DNA from: Littorina saxatilis
Lineage: Eukaryota; Mollusca; Gastropoda; Littorinimorpha; Littorinidae
Assembly (NCBI RefSeq): GCF_037325665.1
Contig: NC_090261.1
Coordinates: 32,267,505 to 32,331,504 of the forward strand
Length of the DNA stretch: 64,000 bases
Direction of reading: 5' to 3'
Below the pieces are notes generated by a model. It had not been told where the DNA came from, searched no databases, and saw only the letters and a program-made list of their open reading frames with translations. Numbering within the stretch: position 1 is the stretch's first letter; each line of letters starts with the position of its first letter. Shown here piece after piece: positions 48,488 through 61,001 of this stretch. Both the position numbers and the translations under genes were made by a program.

Positions 48488-48499
48488 ATCAGTATCACT

Positions 48500-50381
48500 A
48501 TCAGTTTATTTGAGTTGCTGAAATTAAAATGATAAGAGATGGCTTTTTTGAATTCAAAGAGATCTATACACTCATGTGGAAACTATTTTGTCTGTTATTG
48601 CTCTGGCAGTAAGAAGAATTCTGTTTTAGAAACACTTAATGGGCTGAATTTCCCATTGTTGTTAATAAGGAATCTGCTTTTGTAGGTGCTGTTCGTGTGT
48701 GTATAAACAACCTTCTGGAAAATAGTGTATTGCACATGGGTTTTTCAGTGTTATACATGGGGTTTTCAGTGTTATACTTATAGATATCTATATTTCTTGA
48801 ATGCTTTATACTGAGAAATTGTAACTTCCCTTTTGCAGTGTTGTGATCTTCTGTTGTTTAGTTGTACTTGGTAGGGGTCCTGATTTGGCCTATATGGTCC
48901 ACTGAACCCAAAAAGCAACAACTAACTAAGTTCTAATTTTACTTGGTAAGTTTGAATGCAACGTAGGATTCTCTGGAGTTGATGAAGAAACAGTACGCAT
49001 ACAGAATACATTCATAAGTTACAGAAGTTGTAGAGAGTCCAGGTCATGGTGAAGACCATTTTCACACTTAATGTTAAAAGTTAAACTAAACATTTAGTGA
49101 TGTAGAACAGTAGAATTCAAAGGTTTATGTGCTTGTCTGCTAAAGTGATTGTATCACTGTCATTACTTGCTTTAACTTTAGGTGAGTGGCATATATATTA
49201 TATACTAAACAGTTCAGTGTGTGTTGAAACTTGAAGCTGAAAGAAGCTTTGTAAATGTTCCAATTAGACGGGAGTTTGGGTGTGTCTTCATAAAGCGGCC
49301 CTGCTTTCTGAAAGCAAGTGAACAAGTTTGACAAGGGTGTTTTTGGTGCCTTGAATGCACACACAGATAGTGAGAGCCTACAGGCACTAAACTTTGGCTT
49401 TCTTTGGGGGAACGTTTTTGGAAAGTTCAAGATACCTCTGACAGTGAGTCGAGTGACAGTGAGTGAGTGACACAGTGACAGGGTCGAGCGACAGTATGGG
49501 TCATGTTAAAGGTTTACTGACTTTTATGTCGCATAGAGAACAAACAACACTGCAGACAGAAAATGAAAGTGTTGAAGATTATGTTTCAGTCTGTGGCCTG
49601 TGATAGTCAAGAAGTGTGTTGACAGGTTTACAAAAATCTGTGTGGTTTACACAAGGTGGAAATCAAGTATTTGTTTAAGTTTTAACACAAAGTTGTGACG
49701 TACATGTAGTAAATGATGTATGTACTCAACTAGCATTCTCCACAGTGAAATTATGAAAGGTGGACCATAACTCACCTAGTGGCTACATGGAGCGAGTTGC
49801 TAACCTACAAAGCCAGGATAATTTTAATGACTTGATTTCCACCCGCGGTTGATTGCTATGTTTAGTTATTGTTAATGGACTTTCTCTTTGTTCACACAGG
49901 TGTGGAAATCTTCTTCAAGTTCAACAGTAAGTGAGTCAGGGACAGCTTTGCCTTCCTCTAGTTCTGGACAGGGTTCATCTTCAGGAACGTTCTTGATCTT
50001 CTGCTGCTTCTAGCAACGTTGCCAGCAAAAGGGAGAAGAAGAAAAAAGTCTGTGACTTTGGACTCCCAGCGTCAGCAGTTCAGTCTTGCAAAGGTTAAAG
50101 GCTGCAGAGCTTTGAGGCTTCAAGTGCAGTGATTCTCTGCCTGGGTGGCTAAAGAAAATGTAGAACTTGAAACGCATCAGGAAAGTAGTCATGCATTAAT
50201 TAATGCAATTTAGTCTGTGGTTAGTTGAATAGTTTAAAAGTTTTGGTCCATTTCTAATACAGAACAGGGACCAAGATTTCTGATTTTGAACTTGGGGAAA
50301 GAAAAACAATCAAAACTTCTTCGTCTCCCATGGGGACGTAACGGAATTCTGTAGACTGGAAGTGACAATACTACTAGTACT
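48500..50381. other. no coding exon seen; probable Smaug 5' region
   Basis: A pyrimidine-rich CTTTGTTCACACAG near 49886-49899 could be an acceptor for a 5' UTR exon of the Smaug gene. No promoter motif can be assigned. Confidence 0.3.
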
Positions 50382-50589
50382 ATGAAAGCTAACAGCAACT
50401 TTCGTGAACAAGTCGGCCAGGTGACCACTTGGTTCAAAGAATGGAGCGAGTGTGAACAGACTGTGGCGCTGTACTCTCTGCTGAAGAAGCTGACCCCTCC
50501 TCAGGCGAAATTCTTGGACCAGGTTCTGCAGCAAAGTCTCGCCGAGTGCACTGATGTCAAGCAGATGCAGAAGAAAGCCAATGATGAAG
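50382..50589 (+). CDS. SAMD4: Smaug (SAMD4) orthologue, first coding exon
   Basis: Smaug proteins bind stem-loops in mRNAs through a SAM domain and recruit translational repressors and the deadenylase machinery in cytoplasmic granules. The 69-residue frame from the Met at 50382 contains FREQVGQVTTWFKEWSECEQ followed by TVALYSLLKKL and AKFLDQVLQQSLAEC. This matches the N-terminal Smaug dimerisation region (vertebrate: [20 protein letters not shown] then TVALLSLLKR). The exon ends GATGAAG|GTAAGT, a consensus donor in phase 1. It pairs with the acceptor at 62184, also phase 1, where the same domain continues; the intron is 11.6 kb. A few extra residues (KANSN) precede the conserved start compared with vertebrates. 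Confidence 0.92.
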
Positions 50590-50982
50590 GTAAGTCTTTG
50601 ACTTAGTTTGACTGGTCCATGGAAATTCTAGGGCAACAAAGCTAGCGAAGAAGGTTAGCCTTTGACTTGGAGTTGGATGGACTGATACATTTGTACAGTC
50701 ATTATACATGCCACATGGACATTTTATGCCAAGAAGGTCAAGGATGAAGGTACCTTTGACTTAGATGGATATACTTGTGAGAATTCAAAGCCATTTCAAG
50801 CATAAGAGTTCAAATCGACAGTTAATTACTTTGGTGAAAGTAAACGCAGGTAGGCAGGAAAATCATTTTAATCTGATTCATCTATGGACTTTGAAATTTG
50901 ACTTTGTGAAAGCTCAACTGCTCGTGTGTTCGGGCGAATGGAACATATTTACACAGTGGGTACTGTACAGTATTACGTTTTT

Positions 50983-51852
<870 letters not shown>

Positions 51853-51854
51853 GT

Positions 51855-53580
51855 AGGATAGACTGACTGGTTAGAAAAAGAACAAACAAATCAGTAAAAA
51901 GGAGGCACACAAAAATGTTTTAAATGAATGAATGTCAATTTAGTTTCTAATCAAACTCAAATTACTATTTCATATTTTCTCCATACTTTTTGGGCAAGAG
52001 CTTTTTTCTCATTTCTATCTCATCTTTATTCTGATTAAAACTAATGAAGACTTTGCGATTTTAGGAGAAAACAGGGGAGAGCGCATTGCTCATTGCCTTG
52101 GTATTACTGTAACATGTAACTTTGTAAGGTATTGAATTGATAAAGGTAAATGCACAATTTGGGAGAACAGTGGGCAATACAAAGAAGAAAAATGGCAGGT
52201 CTGACACTCTCATAATCGAAATCCTCTCTGTGCTTGTAATTATCAGACACTGACAGATGGATAGACACTAGCTGAACACTAGCTGGCTGTACTCTGCTTG
52301 ACATAGTTGAGCCCAAGAAAATCTCTGAAAACAACCCAAACTCACAAACCAAGGACCCCCGGTGTCATCACCATCAAAACAAAAAACCCACAACAGATAT
52401 CAAAATAAAGAAACAACAGCAAACACATAGGAAAATAAGCAAGCAAGCAAAGAAACTAACACACACACGCAAAAAAAGCAAACAACACAACACAGTGAAA
52501 TTGAAAAAGGAGTTTTATGCAAGCTGTTATGGCATAAAACTTTAACACAAAAAAAGTGTATCTCTATGGGACGTAACATTAAAAAGAGATTTCTGACAAT
52601 TAACATTGAGAGCGAGACGTGTGATCAGAATTTGTTACGCATGATGTGTATCTATTCACGTCTACTAGTACTACACATTTTTGTTGTTGAATCAGAATGT
52701 GAGGATGGAAATGCTTAAACATCTGTTATAATTTTTATAAGAACATATTTTCATGTATTCTGTTCTGTGTTTTAGCAAAAGAAAATAGAAAATAAAAGCT
52801 CCAAGAAGAAACACACCGCAAGAACAAGATGGTAAAAAAGAAAGAAACAAAAAGAAACATACAAAAGAAAGAAAAAACCCACAAAAACAACATGTTTTGG
52901 CTACCAACTAAATAAGCTGTGACTTGTAAACACTTTCTTTGCCATGTCTCTAAACAAGCTCATTATCCTGGACAGGAAAAAAAGACCAAAGAACCTGGTA
53001 GGTTGCCATAAGTGTAGGTGTTTTCCCCTCTTCTTTTGACCCATGTTCTTAATAGAAACTGCTGTGGAAACAGAGCCAGTCACTAGTAGTGTGTATAATA
53101 GCTGTTTGGCAGTTTTGCTGTCAGGACTTCCTTGTTTGTGTGTGTGTGTGTGTGTGTGACTGACTGTGTGTGTGTGTGTGTGTGTGACTGTGTGTGTGTG
53201 AAGAACAAAAGGAAAGAATAGGACGGGAGGGAAGGAGGGCTCAGTCCTGAGGAGACTGAAAAAGCTGCACCTGGGTCTCACTGGCTCGTTGAAATGTATA
53301 CTTTACTTTCAAATTCAATACAGGAATAGTGTAACATGAAACCCACCTTTTAAGACCTTTAAAAAAAATGAAAAAAATCAGTGCTTTATAACCGAGTCTT
53401 AAATTGGAGGTAAATTTATGATCTGTGTTGGGAACAGAAAATCTGAAAAGGCAAGGTGTTACTGTTAACAGAGGGGAGGTTAGGGAGGGTCTTAAATTGG
53501 GGACTTTCGGCTATCCAAAGAGTGTCCTTTCATGGCAGGTACCACTGAACTTTCAATAGTTCTATCCTGTATTTAACATA
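51855..53580. other. Smaug intron, no gene
   Basis: AT-rich, with TG tracts at about 53138-53200. Around 53330-53510 lie CTTTTAAGACC and GGTCTTAAATTGGG, which resemble the ends of a dispersed element also seen near 62010 and 62890. Confidence 0.5.
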
Positions 53581-53581
53581 A

Positions 53582-53877
53582 GGCCAAAAAAAAAAATAGG
53601 TGTGGTTACGGTAACATAGCCAAAAAAAATAGGGTAGGTAGGTAGGCAATCACTTTTTTTTTTTTTAACTTTTTTTTCTAATGTGTACAAATTAAACCTA
53701 CTTGACAGGGAAATAAGTGTGCGACACGGGCGCTTTCGCTTTCATTGCGTTTTTTGCACTCGTTTTTTTTGTTTTGTTTTTTTGGTTTGTGACATATGTA
53801 ATAAAAAGTTATAGGATCGGCCCCTAAAAATAGGGTAGGTCGGGTTACCGTAACCACACCTATTTTTTTTTTAGGCC
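53582..53877. mobile_element. Harbinger-like MITE (296 bp, TAA duplication)
   Basis: The TIRs read GGCC(T)AAAAAAAAAA, TAGGTGTGGTTACGGTAAC, about 35 bp at each end. A 3-bp TAA duplication flanks them (53579-53581, 53878-53880). A 3-bp TWA duplication and GG-starting TIRs are typical of PIF/Harbinger. The interior is T-rich and non-coding. Confidence 0.75.
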
Positions 53878-53884
53878 TAAGGTT

Positions 53885-55830
53885 AGAACTGTAAACAAGG
53901 AGATGTGTGGGAAGCTGCTATTGCGGAAACCTCTGAATATGATTGGTATTCTGTAGTGTTCCTGGGGATATATGTTTTTGTGTGATCTTGTTTGAATTTT
54001 TACTTGATGTAAACAACACATTATTGACTATTGTTGAAGACTCCTTTGATTTGAAGTGATTGTTGCAAAGATAGGGAGCAGGGTGGGGATGGACAGTGGG
54101 GGGAAATGGGTCAAATAAGATCAAGAGGCAAACAGACATGAATTGAATGCCATGATAACAAAGTGGGGGGGGGGGGGGGGGGGTGGGTTCGAGGCCTGGG
54201 ACTGGGAGAGGGCATCGATTGTGGGTGTTCCGGTTGTGGGTGTTCCGCGAATGGATTTAAGTCAAAATAAAGTTTCAGGCTGTGATACCGTTAGTTGCTT
54301 AGACTTTTTATGTGGTATATTATTTATATATAATATATATAAAAGTTTCCTTGTTTTTTAAGTGTTATCGTGTGTCCTTGTCGGGTCATGGGCATGATTG
54401 ATTGGCTGCAGTCTTGTCAGTGTTGAGCTTTGTTGTCAGCAACAGTTGGTGTACAATGTGACAAGGAATATTTTGCTCAGTCCCTACAACTACTTAAAAG
54501 AGTGATTGACAACTTCAGGGGTCATAACCATAAAGTGATAGGGAATACAGAGTTGAACACTCTGTTGTGACATTCATGTCCGCACAAATGTAAGACTGGG
54601 ATTAATTTCCTTGGCTGAGGCGAAGCATTACTGTTCAGATTGACGTCTGTGAATAAATGAAAGCGGAAACATTTGCTGGAATGAAAATTAAAGAAGTGAT
54701 GAAAAAAGAGAATCTCCCAGTCCCAATGGGGGCCCCACCTTCTAAAAAAAAAAGGGAAATGATGGTGCTAGGTTACACGGCCCTAGAGATATTATTATTG
54801 ATTAGACTATACAGCAGTTTAAGTCCGAGTCTGTCTCCTTTGTTCCAACGGTGACAAGCTACTTATCTGCAAAGTTCTCTTTGTGGGTCACACCCATTTT
54901 CTTATTGAATCCGACTGTGCTAGAAAGCCTCCAGTGTGACCTTGTTTTGTGGTTTATGTCGTTCTGCAGCCCTTATCTATCGATTTAGTCTACCAGGGGT
55001 TTGTGTTGAGAACTAGATCCCCCTTCAATCCTCTTAGCTCTGAAAGTAATACACTGGCGTAGTGCTGTGGGAGTTCTTGGGGGTGAAAATCCATTCAGGG
55101 AAAATGATGTCTTGATAGAGTAGGAAATTATCATCTACCTGATGGTGGTTGCCTGCTTTAACTCGGTAGGCTGGCTATGAATTAAGATGTCAGACAAGTA
55201 TTGATTGTGCTAGCTTGTGTTGACAAATTATGGTTTCCGCCCATCCGGTATTGTTGTATTGTTAATGTTATTGTTTCTTTGTTTCATTTTGCAGAAATAT
55301 TAGAGATGACACTGCGTGAATAAACTAAAGGAAACGGAAAGTTTCAGCCTGAAGCAGGGTTAATGATTAGAAAGAAAGATAGAAAAGAAAAGAAAAGAAA
55401 AAAGCGGGAAGACAAGTACATTTTACAGACAACTACCTTGCATTAGATGGAATTTTTTTTTTAGATAACTACAAATATTCCTCTATTTTCAAGCCCCTCC
55501 CCCCCACCATCAAAAAAGAAGAAAAGACCACACCCTTCAAAACAAAAACAAAAAAAGAATCACACAGTTTTTACTGAGAGCTCTGGCCAGCTATGTTGTA
55601 TGAACAAGTTTGTTTTCTATTTTCACCAGGCAAGTTGAGTCAGACTCATTCAGGTATTGAGCTGTTCACGACATTGTGAATCACGGGATTTTTTTTTTCA
55701 GTGTGCCCAGTGATGCAGTTCAAATTTGCACTTACGCTTGTGACTTGATTTAGTCCTGAAAAAGCCCCCGGGGGTGTTCATTTCACCAGCTGAGTCACAT
55801 CATGAATAATTTTCGGGGAAAATTAATAGT
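53885..55830. other. Smaug intron, no gene
   Basis: A G homopolymer at about 54165-54183 and a duplicated GTGGGTGTTCCG near 54221-54250. No supported exon. Confidence 0.45.
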
Positions 55831-55834
55831 TCTT

Positions 55835-57341
55835 GTTGCGCCCCATCTCATCATCGGCGCTTTTCCGGAAATGACCTGCGCTTTGTTGGAATTCCAACAA
55901 TGGCCGCCATTGTAGGAATTCCAACTTTGCGCTACGCGATTCTAGAAATGTACCGCACGCATAGTGAGAATTCTGCTCTTTCTTAGAATGCGATGTAAAA
56001 TGATACAAGTCGTGTTGGCATATGATGATCCTTGCGTTTTAAAATGATGAATGCTTAGTCTCGAAAATGCAGATGTATAACGCACCAAACCAACCGAATT
56101 ACAAAAAACAAAAACACTTGAAAACTTCGGCGGGCTGGAACAACACAGATCAACGTCACATCCCACTCGACCAAAACGCACCAATTTGACGTAATTTTTA
56201 ACGTCACAGTTTCAGATCTTACATTTTACAACAACAAAAACAACAAAACAAGAATGTTCTGATATAACTTCTCACTGGTAACAATCGATGTAATAATTTT
56301 TATTCAGTCTTAATTGATTATATATTAAACTCACACAGTCTCTCTGGACTGCATGTTGGGCGCAAAGTAAGAATCCGGGGCAGAGTTGGAATAATCGGGA
56401 TTTCCCAAAACCTCATTTGATTTCCAACAAATGGCAACCCTTCGACTGGCACAAAAAAGTATACCCTTTTCACAGGTCATGAATAAGGTATATATGAAAA
56501 AGCAAGGTCTTATACAGGGGAAGTCTTCAATTGGGGGTGTGGGGGTACACTGTGTAACAATTCTCTCAGTGACACTCAGCGCATGCAGCTAGCTAGTTGC
56601 TGCTGTCTTGATCTATTTTGAACACAATGATTTTTTTTTTCTCAGAGTAGAGTGTTAGTTTGTATTAACAGGCTGAAATCATCTTTAATTTGAATCAACA
56701 TTTTGGAACAATCAATCACATCAATATAGCGCACAGACTTGCACATTACGTTTCAAGAGCCTAGATTACCATGCAGTGACAAGAGCCTACTCAGTAAAGG
56801 GACGTAATGCTGTCTCTGCAGCCCCGAGAGACTGGCTGTGTGAGTTTAATATATATAATCAGTTAAGACTGAGTAAAAAATTATTACAATCGATAGTTAC
56901 CAGTGAAAAGTTATATCGGAACACTCTTGTTGTGTTTTTGTTGTTGTAAAATGTAAGATCTGAAACGTGAAAAATTACGTAAAATTGGTGCGTTTTGGTC
57001 GAGTGGGATGGGTCGTTGAACTGTGTTGTTACAGCCCGCCGAAGTTATCAAAAGTGTTTTTGCTTTTTGTAATTCGGTTGGTTTGGTGCGTTATACAATG
57101 CATCTGCTTTTTCAAGACTAAGCATTGATCACTTTAAAACACAAGGATCATCATAGGCCATCATGACTTGTATCATTTTACATCGCATTCTAAGAAAGAG
57201 CAGAATTCTCACGATGCGCGCGGTACATTTCTAGAATCGCGTAGCGCAAAGTTGGAATTCCTACAATGGCGGCCATTGTTGGAATTCCAACAAAGCGCAG
57301 GTCATTTCCAGAAAAGCGCCGATGACGAGATGGGTCGCAAC
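55835..57341. repeat. large inverted repeat, ~512-bp arms
   Basis: Arms 55835-56346 and 56825-57341 are inverted copies, roughly 88-90% alike by eye, around a ~480-bp spacer. Landmarks: GTTGCG(A/C)CCCATCT at the outer ends, GGAATTCCAACAATGG near each outer end, and GAGTTTAATATAT near the inner ends. No target duplication was found. Confidence 0.9.
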
Positions 57342-57490
57342 ACTGCAGATACAACATTACTTCCCTTTACTGACTGAGCCTAAACTCTTGTCACTGCATT
57401 GTAATCTAGGCTCATGAAACGTAATGTGCAAGTCTGTGTGCTATATATTGATCATGATGTGATTGATTGTTGCAAAATGTTGATTCACAT
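56690..57490. repeat. second inverted pair flanking the right arm
   Basis: About 125-150 bp of the spacer (about 56690-56815, with CAGACTTGCACATTACGTTTC) is repeated inverted at about 57342-57490, immediately outside the right arm. The right arm is therefore itself bracketed by inverted repeats. Confidence 0.8.
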
Positions 57491-57754
57491 TTCTGCACAT
57501 GAACTTTTAACCTCTTCTCCATATCCCCCCTCCAGCTCTCCCCAAACCTGGGGCTGATTCCAGAATACCTTTTCTTTGTTTGTACTGTTGGTTGGCTTTG
57601 GCCGGCGGCTTCCTGACTTCTTGACAAAAATAACGGTGGGTGAGGTAACCCCACGAAACCAGTGAGTGTTTTCTCAAAGGATCGGGGTTATGTCTTAGTC
57701 TTACAATGAGAGACCGATACTTCAACTAGATCTGTTTGGAGAGGTTTCTCTTTC

Positions 57755-57757
<3 letters not shown>

Positions 57758-57813
<56 letters not shown>
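57758..57813 (+). repeat. (TG)n microsatellite
   Basis: About 28 TG units just left of the nested stack. Confidence 0.97.
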
Positions 57814-57814
<1 letters not shown>

Positions 57815-58185
57815 AGAGGTGTTATAAATTAGGCTGTGGCTATATCGAGATCAGCTCGTTACTCCCCCGGCTCGTTACTCCCCCTTAGAGGGCCGTCACA
57901 CATGCGACTGAGTCGCGCGATTTACCCTGTCACACAGCCGACTCAGTCGTAGAAAACAGCTACGACAAGTCTCTGCGACTCAGTCTCATGCGATTCCCTC
58001 GTAGCTTTGAGGTTTAGAACATGTTCTATTCCTGCAATCCAGTCGTCGGTCAATCGCAGGGGCAGAGCCAACAGAGCCAATCAGAACGCGTTGCTGCGGC
58101 CTTGACGCCGTGACGTAAAATAATGGCGGACAGTGGCGTACAGTGTCTCTTCGTCGATTCAAAACTTTTTGGAAGAACAGTTTTT

Positions 58186-58888
58186 GAGTCACTTGAGAAA
58201 AAGTGACTCTATGTAATCGGTCAGTGTTAGTCTGTCCGGCCGGCCGTCCGGCCGGCCGTCCGTAGACACCACCTTAACGTTGGACTTTTCTCGGAAACTA
58301 TCAAAGCGATCGGGCTCATATTTTGTTTAGTCGTGACCTCCAATGACCTCTACACTTTAACGATGGTTTCGTTGACCTTTGACCTTTTTCAAGGTCACAG
58401 GTCAGCGTCAAAGGAAAAATTAGACATTTTATATCTTTTCTCGGAAACTATCAAAGCGATCGGGCTCATATTTTGTTTAGTCGTGACCTCCAATGACCTC
58501 TACACTTTAACGATGGTTTCGTTGACCTTTGACCTTTTTCAAGGTCACAGGTCAGCGTCAAAGGAAAAATTAGACATTTTATATCTTTGACAAAGTTCAT
58601 CGGATGTGATTGAAACTTTGTAGGATTATTCTTTACATCAAAGTATTTACATCTGTAGCCTTTTACGAACGTTATCAGAAAAACAAGGGAGATAACTAGC
58701 CTTTTCTGTTCGGCAACACACAACTTAACGTTGGGCTTTTCTCGGAAACTATAAAAGTGACCGGGCTCAAATTTTATGTGAACGTGACTCATTGTGTTGT
58801 GAATAGCAATTTCTTCCTGTCCATCTGATGCCTCATATAATATTCAGAACTGCGAAAGTGACTCGATCGAGCGTTTGCTCTTCTTGTT
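58186..58888 (+). mobile_element. family 2 repeat (Helentron/HINE-like architecture)
   Basis: The innermost element of the stack is preceded by TTTTT. It starts with the perfect hairpin GAGTCACTT / AAGTGACTC (loop GAGAAA; 58186-58209), then CCGGCCGGCCGTCCGG simple sequence. AAGTGACTC recurs at 58856-58864, and after about 20 nt the element ends CTTCTTGTT at 58888. It contains a 150-bp tandem duplication. Confidence 0.65.
58285..58584 (+). repeat. 150-bp tandem duplication inside family 2
   Basis: 58285-58434 and 58435-58584 appear identical. A third, diverged partial copy begins near 58733 (CTTTTCTCGGAAACTAT). Confidence 0.92.
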
Positions 58889-59231
58889 TACTCAGATATA
58901 AAGGAGACGTTTTAGGCGTGTACAGCGGTCGGAAAACATTAATTGCAGCTGTCTGGGAACTTTATTTCTTGCAAAGGCGTAATGCTGAAAGGAATTTTTC
59001 AGAAAGGTAGAGCGACGTTCGAACATTTAGCGTCTGCTCTCGCAAAGCGGGCTTGCCGTGTTCACTGTGACACGTCACTTCCGCCCCGCTCGCGTGGAGT
59101 TATCGTTCGTCAGTCGTTCGTCTATCGTTCATCGTGTGACGGGTCAATGGTCTACGATGTGATGTGCGATCGGCCAAAGACTGAATCACGCAACTGAATC
59201 GCGACGACTGAGTCGCATGTATGACCGCAGC

Positions 59232-59266
59232 TTTAGGGTTAAGGTTGGGTTAGGGTTTGGGTTAGT
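59232..59266 (+). repeat. short degenerate telomere-like TTAGGG run
   Basis: TTTAGGGTTAAGGTTGGG then TTAGGGTTTGGGTTAG resembles the animal telomere repeat, within the second element of the stack. Confidence 0.6.
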
Positions 59267-60199
59267 AACAAGCCGGGGGAGTAACGATACGGGGGAGTAA
59301 CGATACGGGGGAGTAACGAGATGCTCCCGCTATATCCACGGGTCCGTGCTTCGAGTCCCGATGCTATATATCCACGTGACTGACGTCATCGCACTCAAGG
59401 GACGCTACTCTCGGCCAACATTTTCCTGCTTTCGGTTCGGCACTTCACTGACATTACTAGGACGTCAGCTATCAAATTTATATCAAAGTCAAAATTCCAC
59501 TTTTAATCACAAGTTAGACTTCATGAGTGGTATACAGCGTCCAAAGATCGATCAGCAGCAGTTTCCCCTCCTTAATTTGTACCTCGTTAGCTAAACTTAA
59601 ATGTTTATTCGGGATTTGCATTTCCTAGTTTGCGGTGATTTTTGATGCAGTGTGATGCAATTGTGTCGCTTGCTGAAACGCTTTCTATTTAAAGTGAGTG
59701 TTGTCGTTGTCAACTTGTGGACTAAGGCTACCAACCGGAAGATGAAGAATGATGCATTAGTCTTCCCTATTCGCTAGATTGGTGCTGATGGGCCGAACGC
59801 CGTTAGTCAGAACTCCCCACAGTACTCCAATGATTTTTAATTCACCATATTTAAAATTTTCGGAGCGCGCTTTCGGAGGGCTGCTAAGTGCTATCGATCT
59901 CGAAGAACGTTTCGAAAGTTGCACATGAGTGCGCTCCTCAAAGGGTGCGCTCCTCAAAGGCTTTCAGTTTGGTTTGTAGGTTGTCAAAAGAGTTGAATGT
60001 TTCGCCGACACTAATCGTTTCTTCCTCCACCTCCATCTCAACAATATGGCGCCAAGTGTGCCAACGCGAGGCTACGACTAAACTGCCGAGTGATTCCGAA
60101 CGATTCCGAGTAGTTCCGAGCGGACATGACGTCAGTAACGTGGATATAGCATGGGGACTAGAGGCACGGATCCGTGGATATAGCCACAACCTATAAATT

Positions 60200-60988
60200 A
60201 TGTCTTTTGACCTGTGTCTGGTTCTTGTCTTCTTAACTTTCGTTGGTTGGCTTTAACTTCTTTTGTCAGGAATGTAGAGACCGTGTGTTAATAAAATGCT
60301 GGTTACTTTGCAAGTTCTATAATTTAATCAGCTTTGTTGTACTTGCTTCAGTCCAGAATCCTCTTGACCAGTAAAATCTTCAGTCTTTGTGTTTCTATAA
60401 AAAAAACCACAAAAAAAAAACTACCGACCAACAAAACAAACAGAAGAAAAACAAGACTTAAAAAAAATAAATAAATAAGGGGAGGTGGGGGGAGAGAAAA
60501 AAGTAAATAAAGGCAACAACGGTTTCAAGGACGACTAATGCAGTAGACATCCCCTTTTTTGCACCCTTTCTCTGTCTCTTTGATTGACAGTCCATATATA
60601 TACAGACTTTACATGCTATGTTTTTTTAATATCGGGACCCAAATCGACTGTAGAAAAGAATTTTTATGTTGAACTTTACAGAAAGGGGGGTTGAAGCAAA
60701 CATTTTTCTGCAGTATATGTACACACACTGGGTCCCAATCTTCTGTGAAGGGCGTTGTCCTTACACCCCACTGGAGCCTCATCGGCCTACTTTCAAGTGC
60801 TTTTAACAATGTCAGAGTTGTAGCCATGCCCAAGTAGATTTGCACCAAAAACATATGAAGAAAAAACAATCCATTGAGGTACAACTACATCAGTACATGT
60901 GGTTCTTATTGAAATGGATGGTTGTGTGATTGCAAGGTTAGGCAGCGGGGGTAATAACTAATATTACTAATAATTGAAAGGTTGGGTG
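60200..60988. other. Smaug intron, no gene
   Basis: A-rich and G-rich patches near 60400-60500. Nothing recognised. Confidence 0.45.
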
Positions 60989-61001
60989 GCAAAACCAGTG
61001 T

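Larger units (their letters stand above)
57898..59231. mobile_element. third element of the stack (Harbinger-like)
   Basis: The ends are imperfect inverted repeats (GGCCGTCACACATGCGACT on the left, AGTCGCATGTATGACCGC on the right), with a TTA at both borders. Internal sequence is non-coding and repeats GACTGAGTCG motifs. The family 2 repeat lies inside. Confidence 0.6.
57847..59328. mobile_element. second element of the stack (8-bp duplication)
   Basis: It is flanked by GCTATATC at 57839-57846 and 59329-59336. The imperfect TIRs contain CTCGTTACTCCCCC, with further CGTTACTCCCCC copies inside each end. An 8-bp duplication fits hAT or P superfamilies; which one cannot be told. Confidence 0.75.
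57831..60192. mobile_element. outermost TIR element of a nested stack
   Basis: It starts AGGCTGTGGCTATATC and ends with the complement (GATATAGCCACAACCT). The longer inverted similarity (TCCACG.ATCCGTGC, TGACGTCAT) continues past the inner insertion at about 59331-59400 and 60125-60192. The 7-bp flank ATAAATT is duplicated at 57824-57830 and 60193-60199. It is non-coding, and another element is inserted just inside its left end. Confidence 0.75.

Noticed and set aside
58333-58590. Frame with an internally repeated protein sequence
   Set aside because: It results from the 150-bp tandem duplication inside the family 2 repeat.
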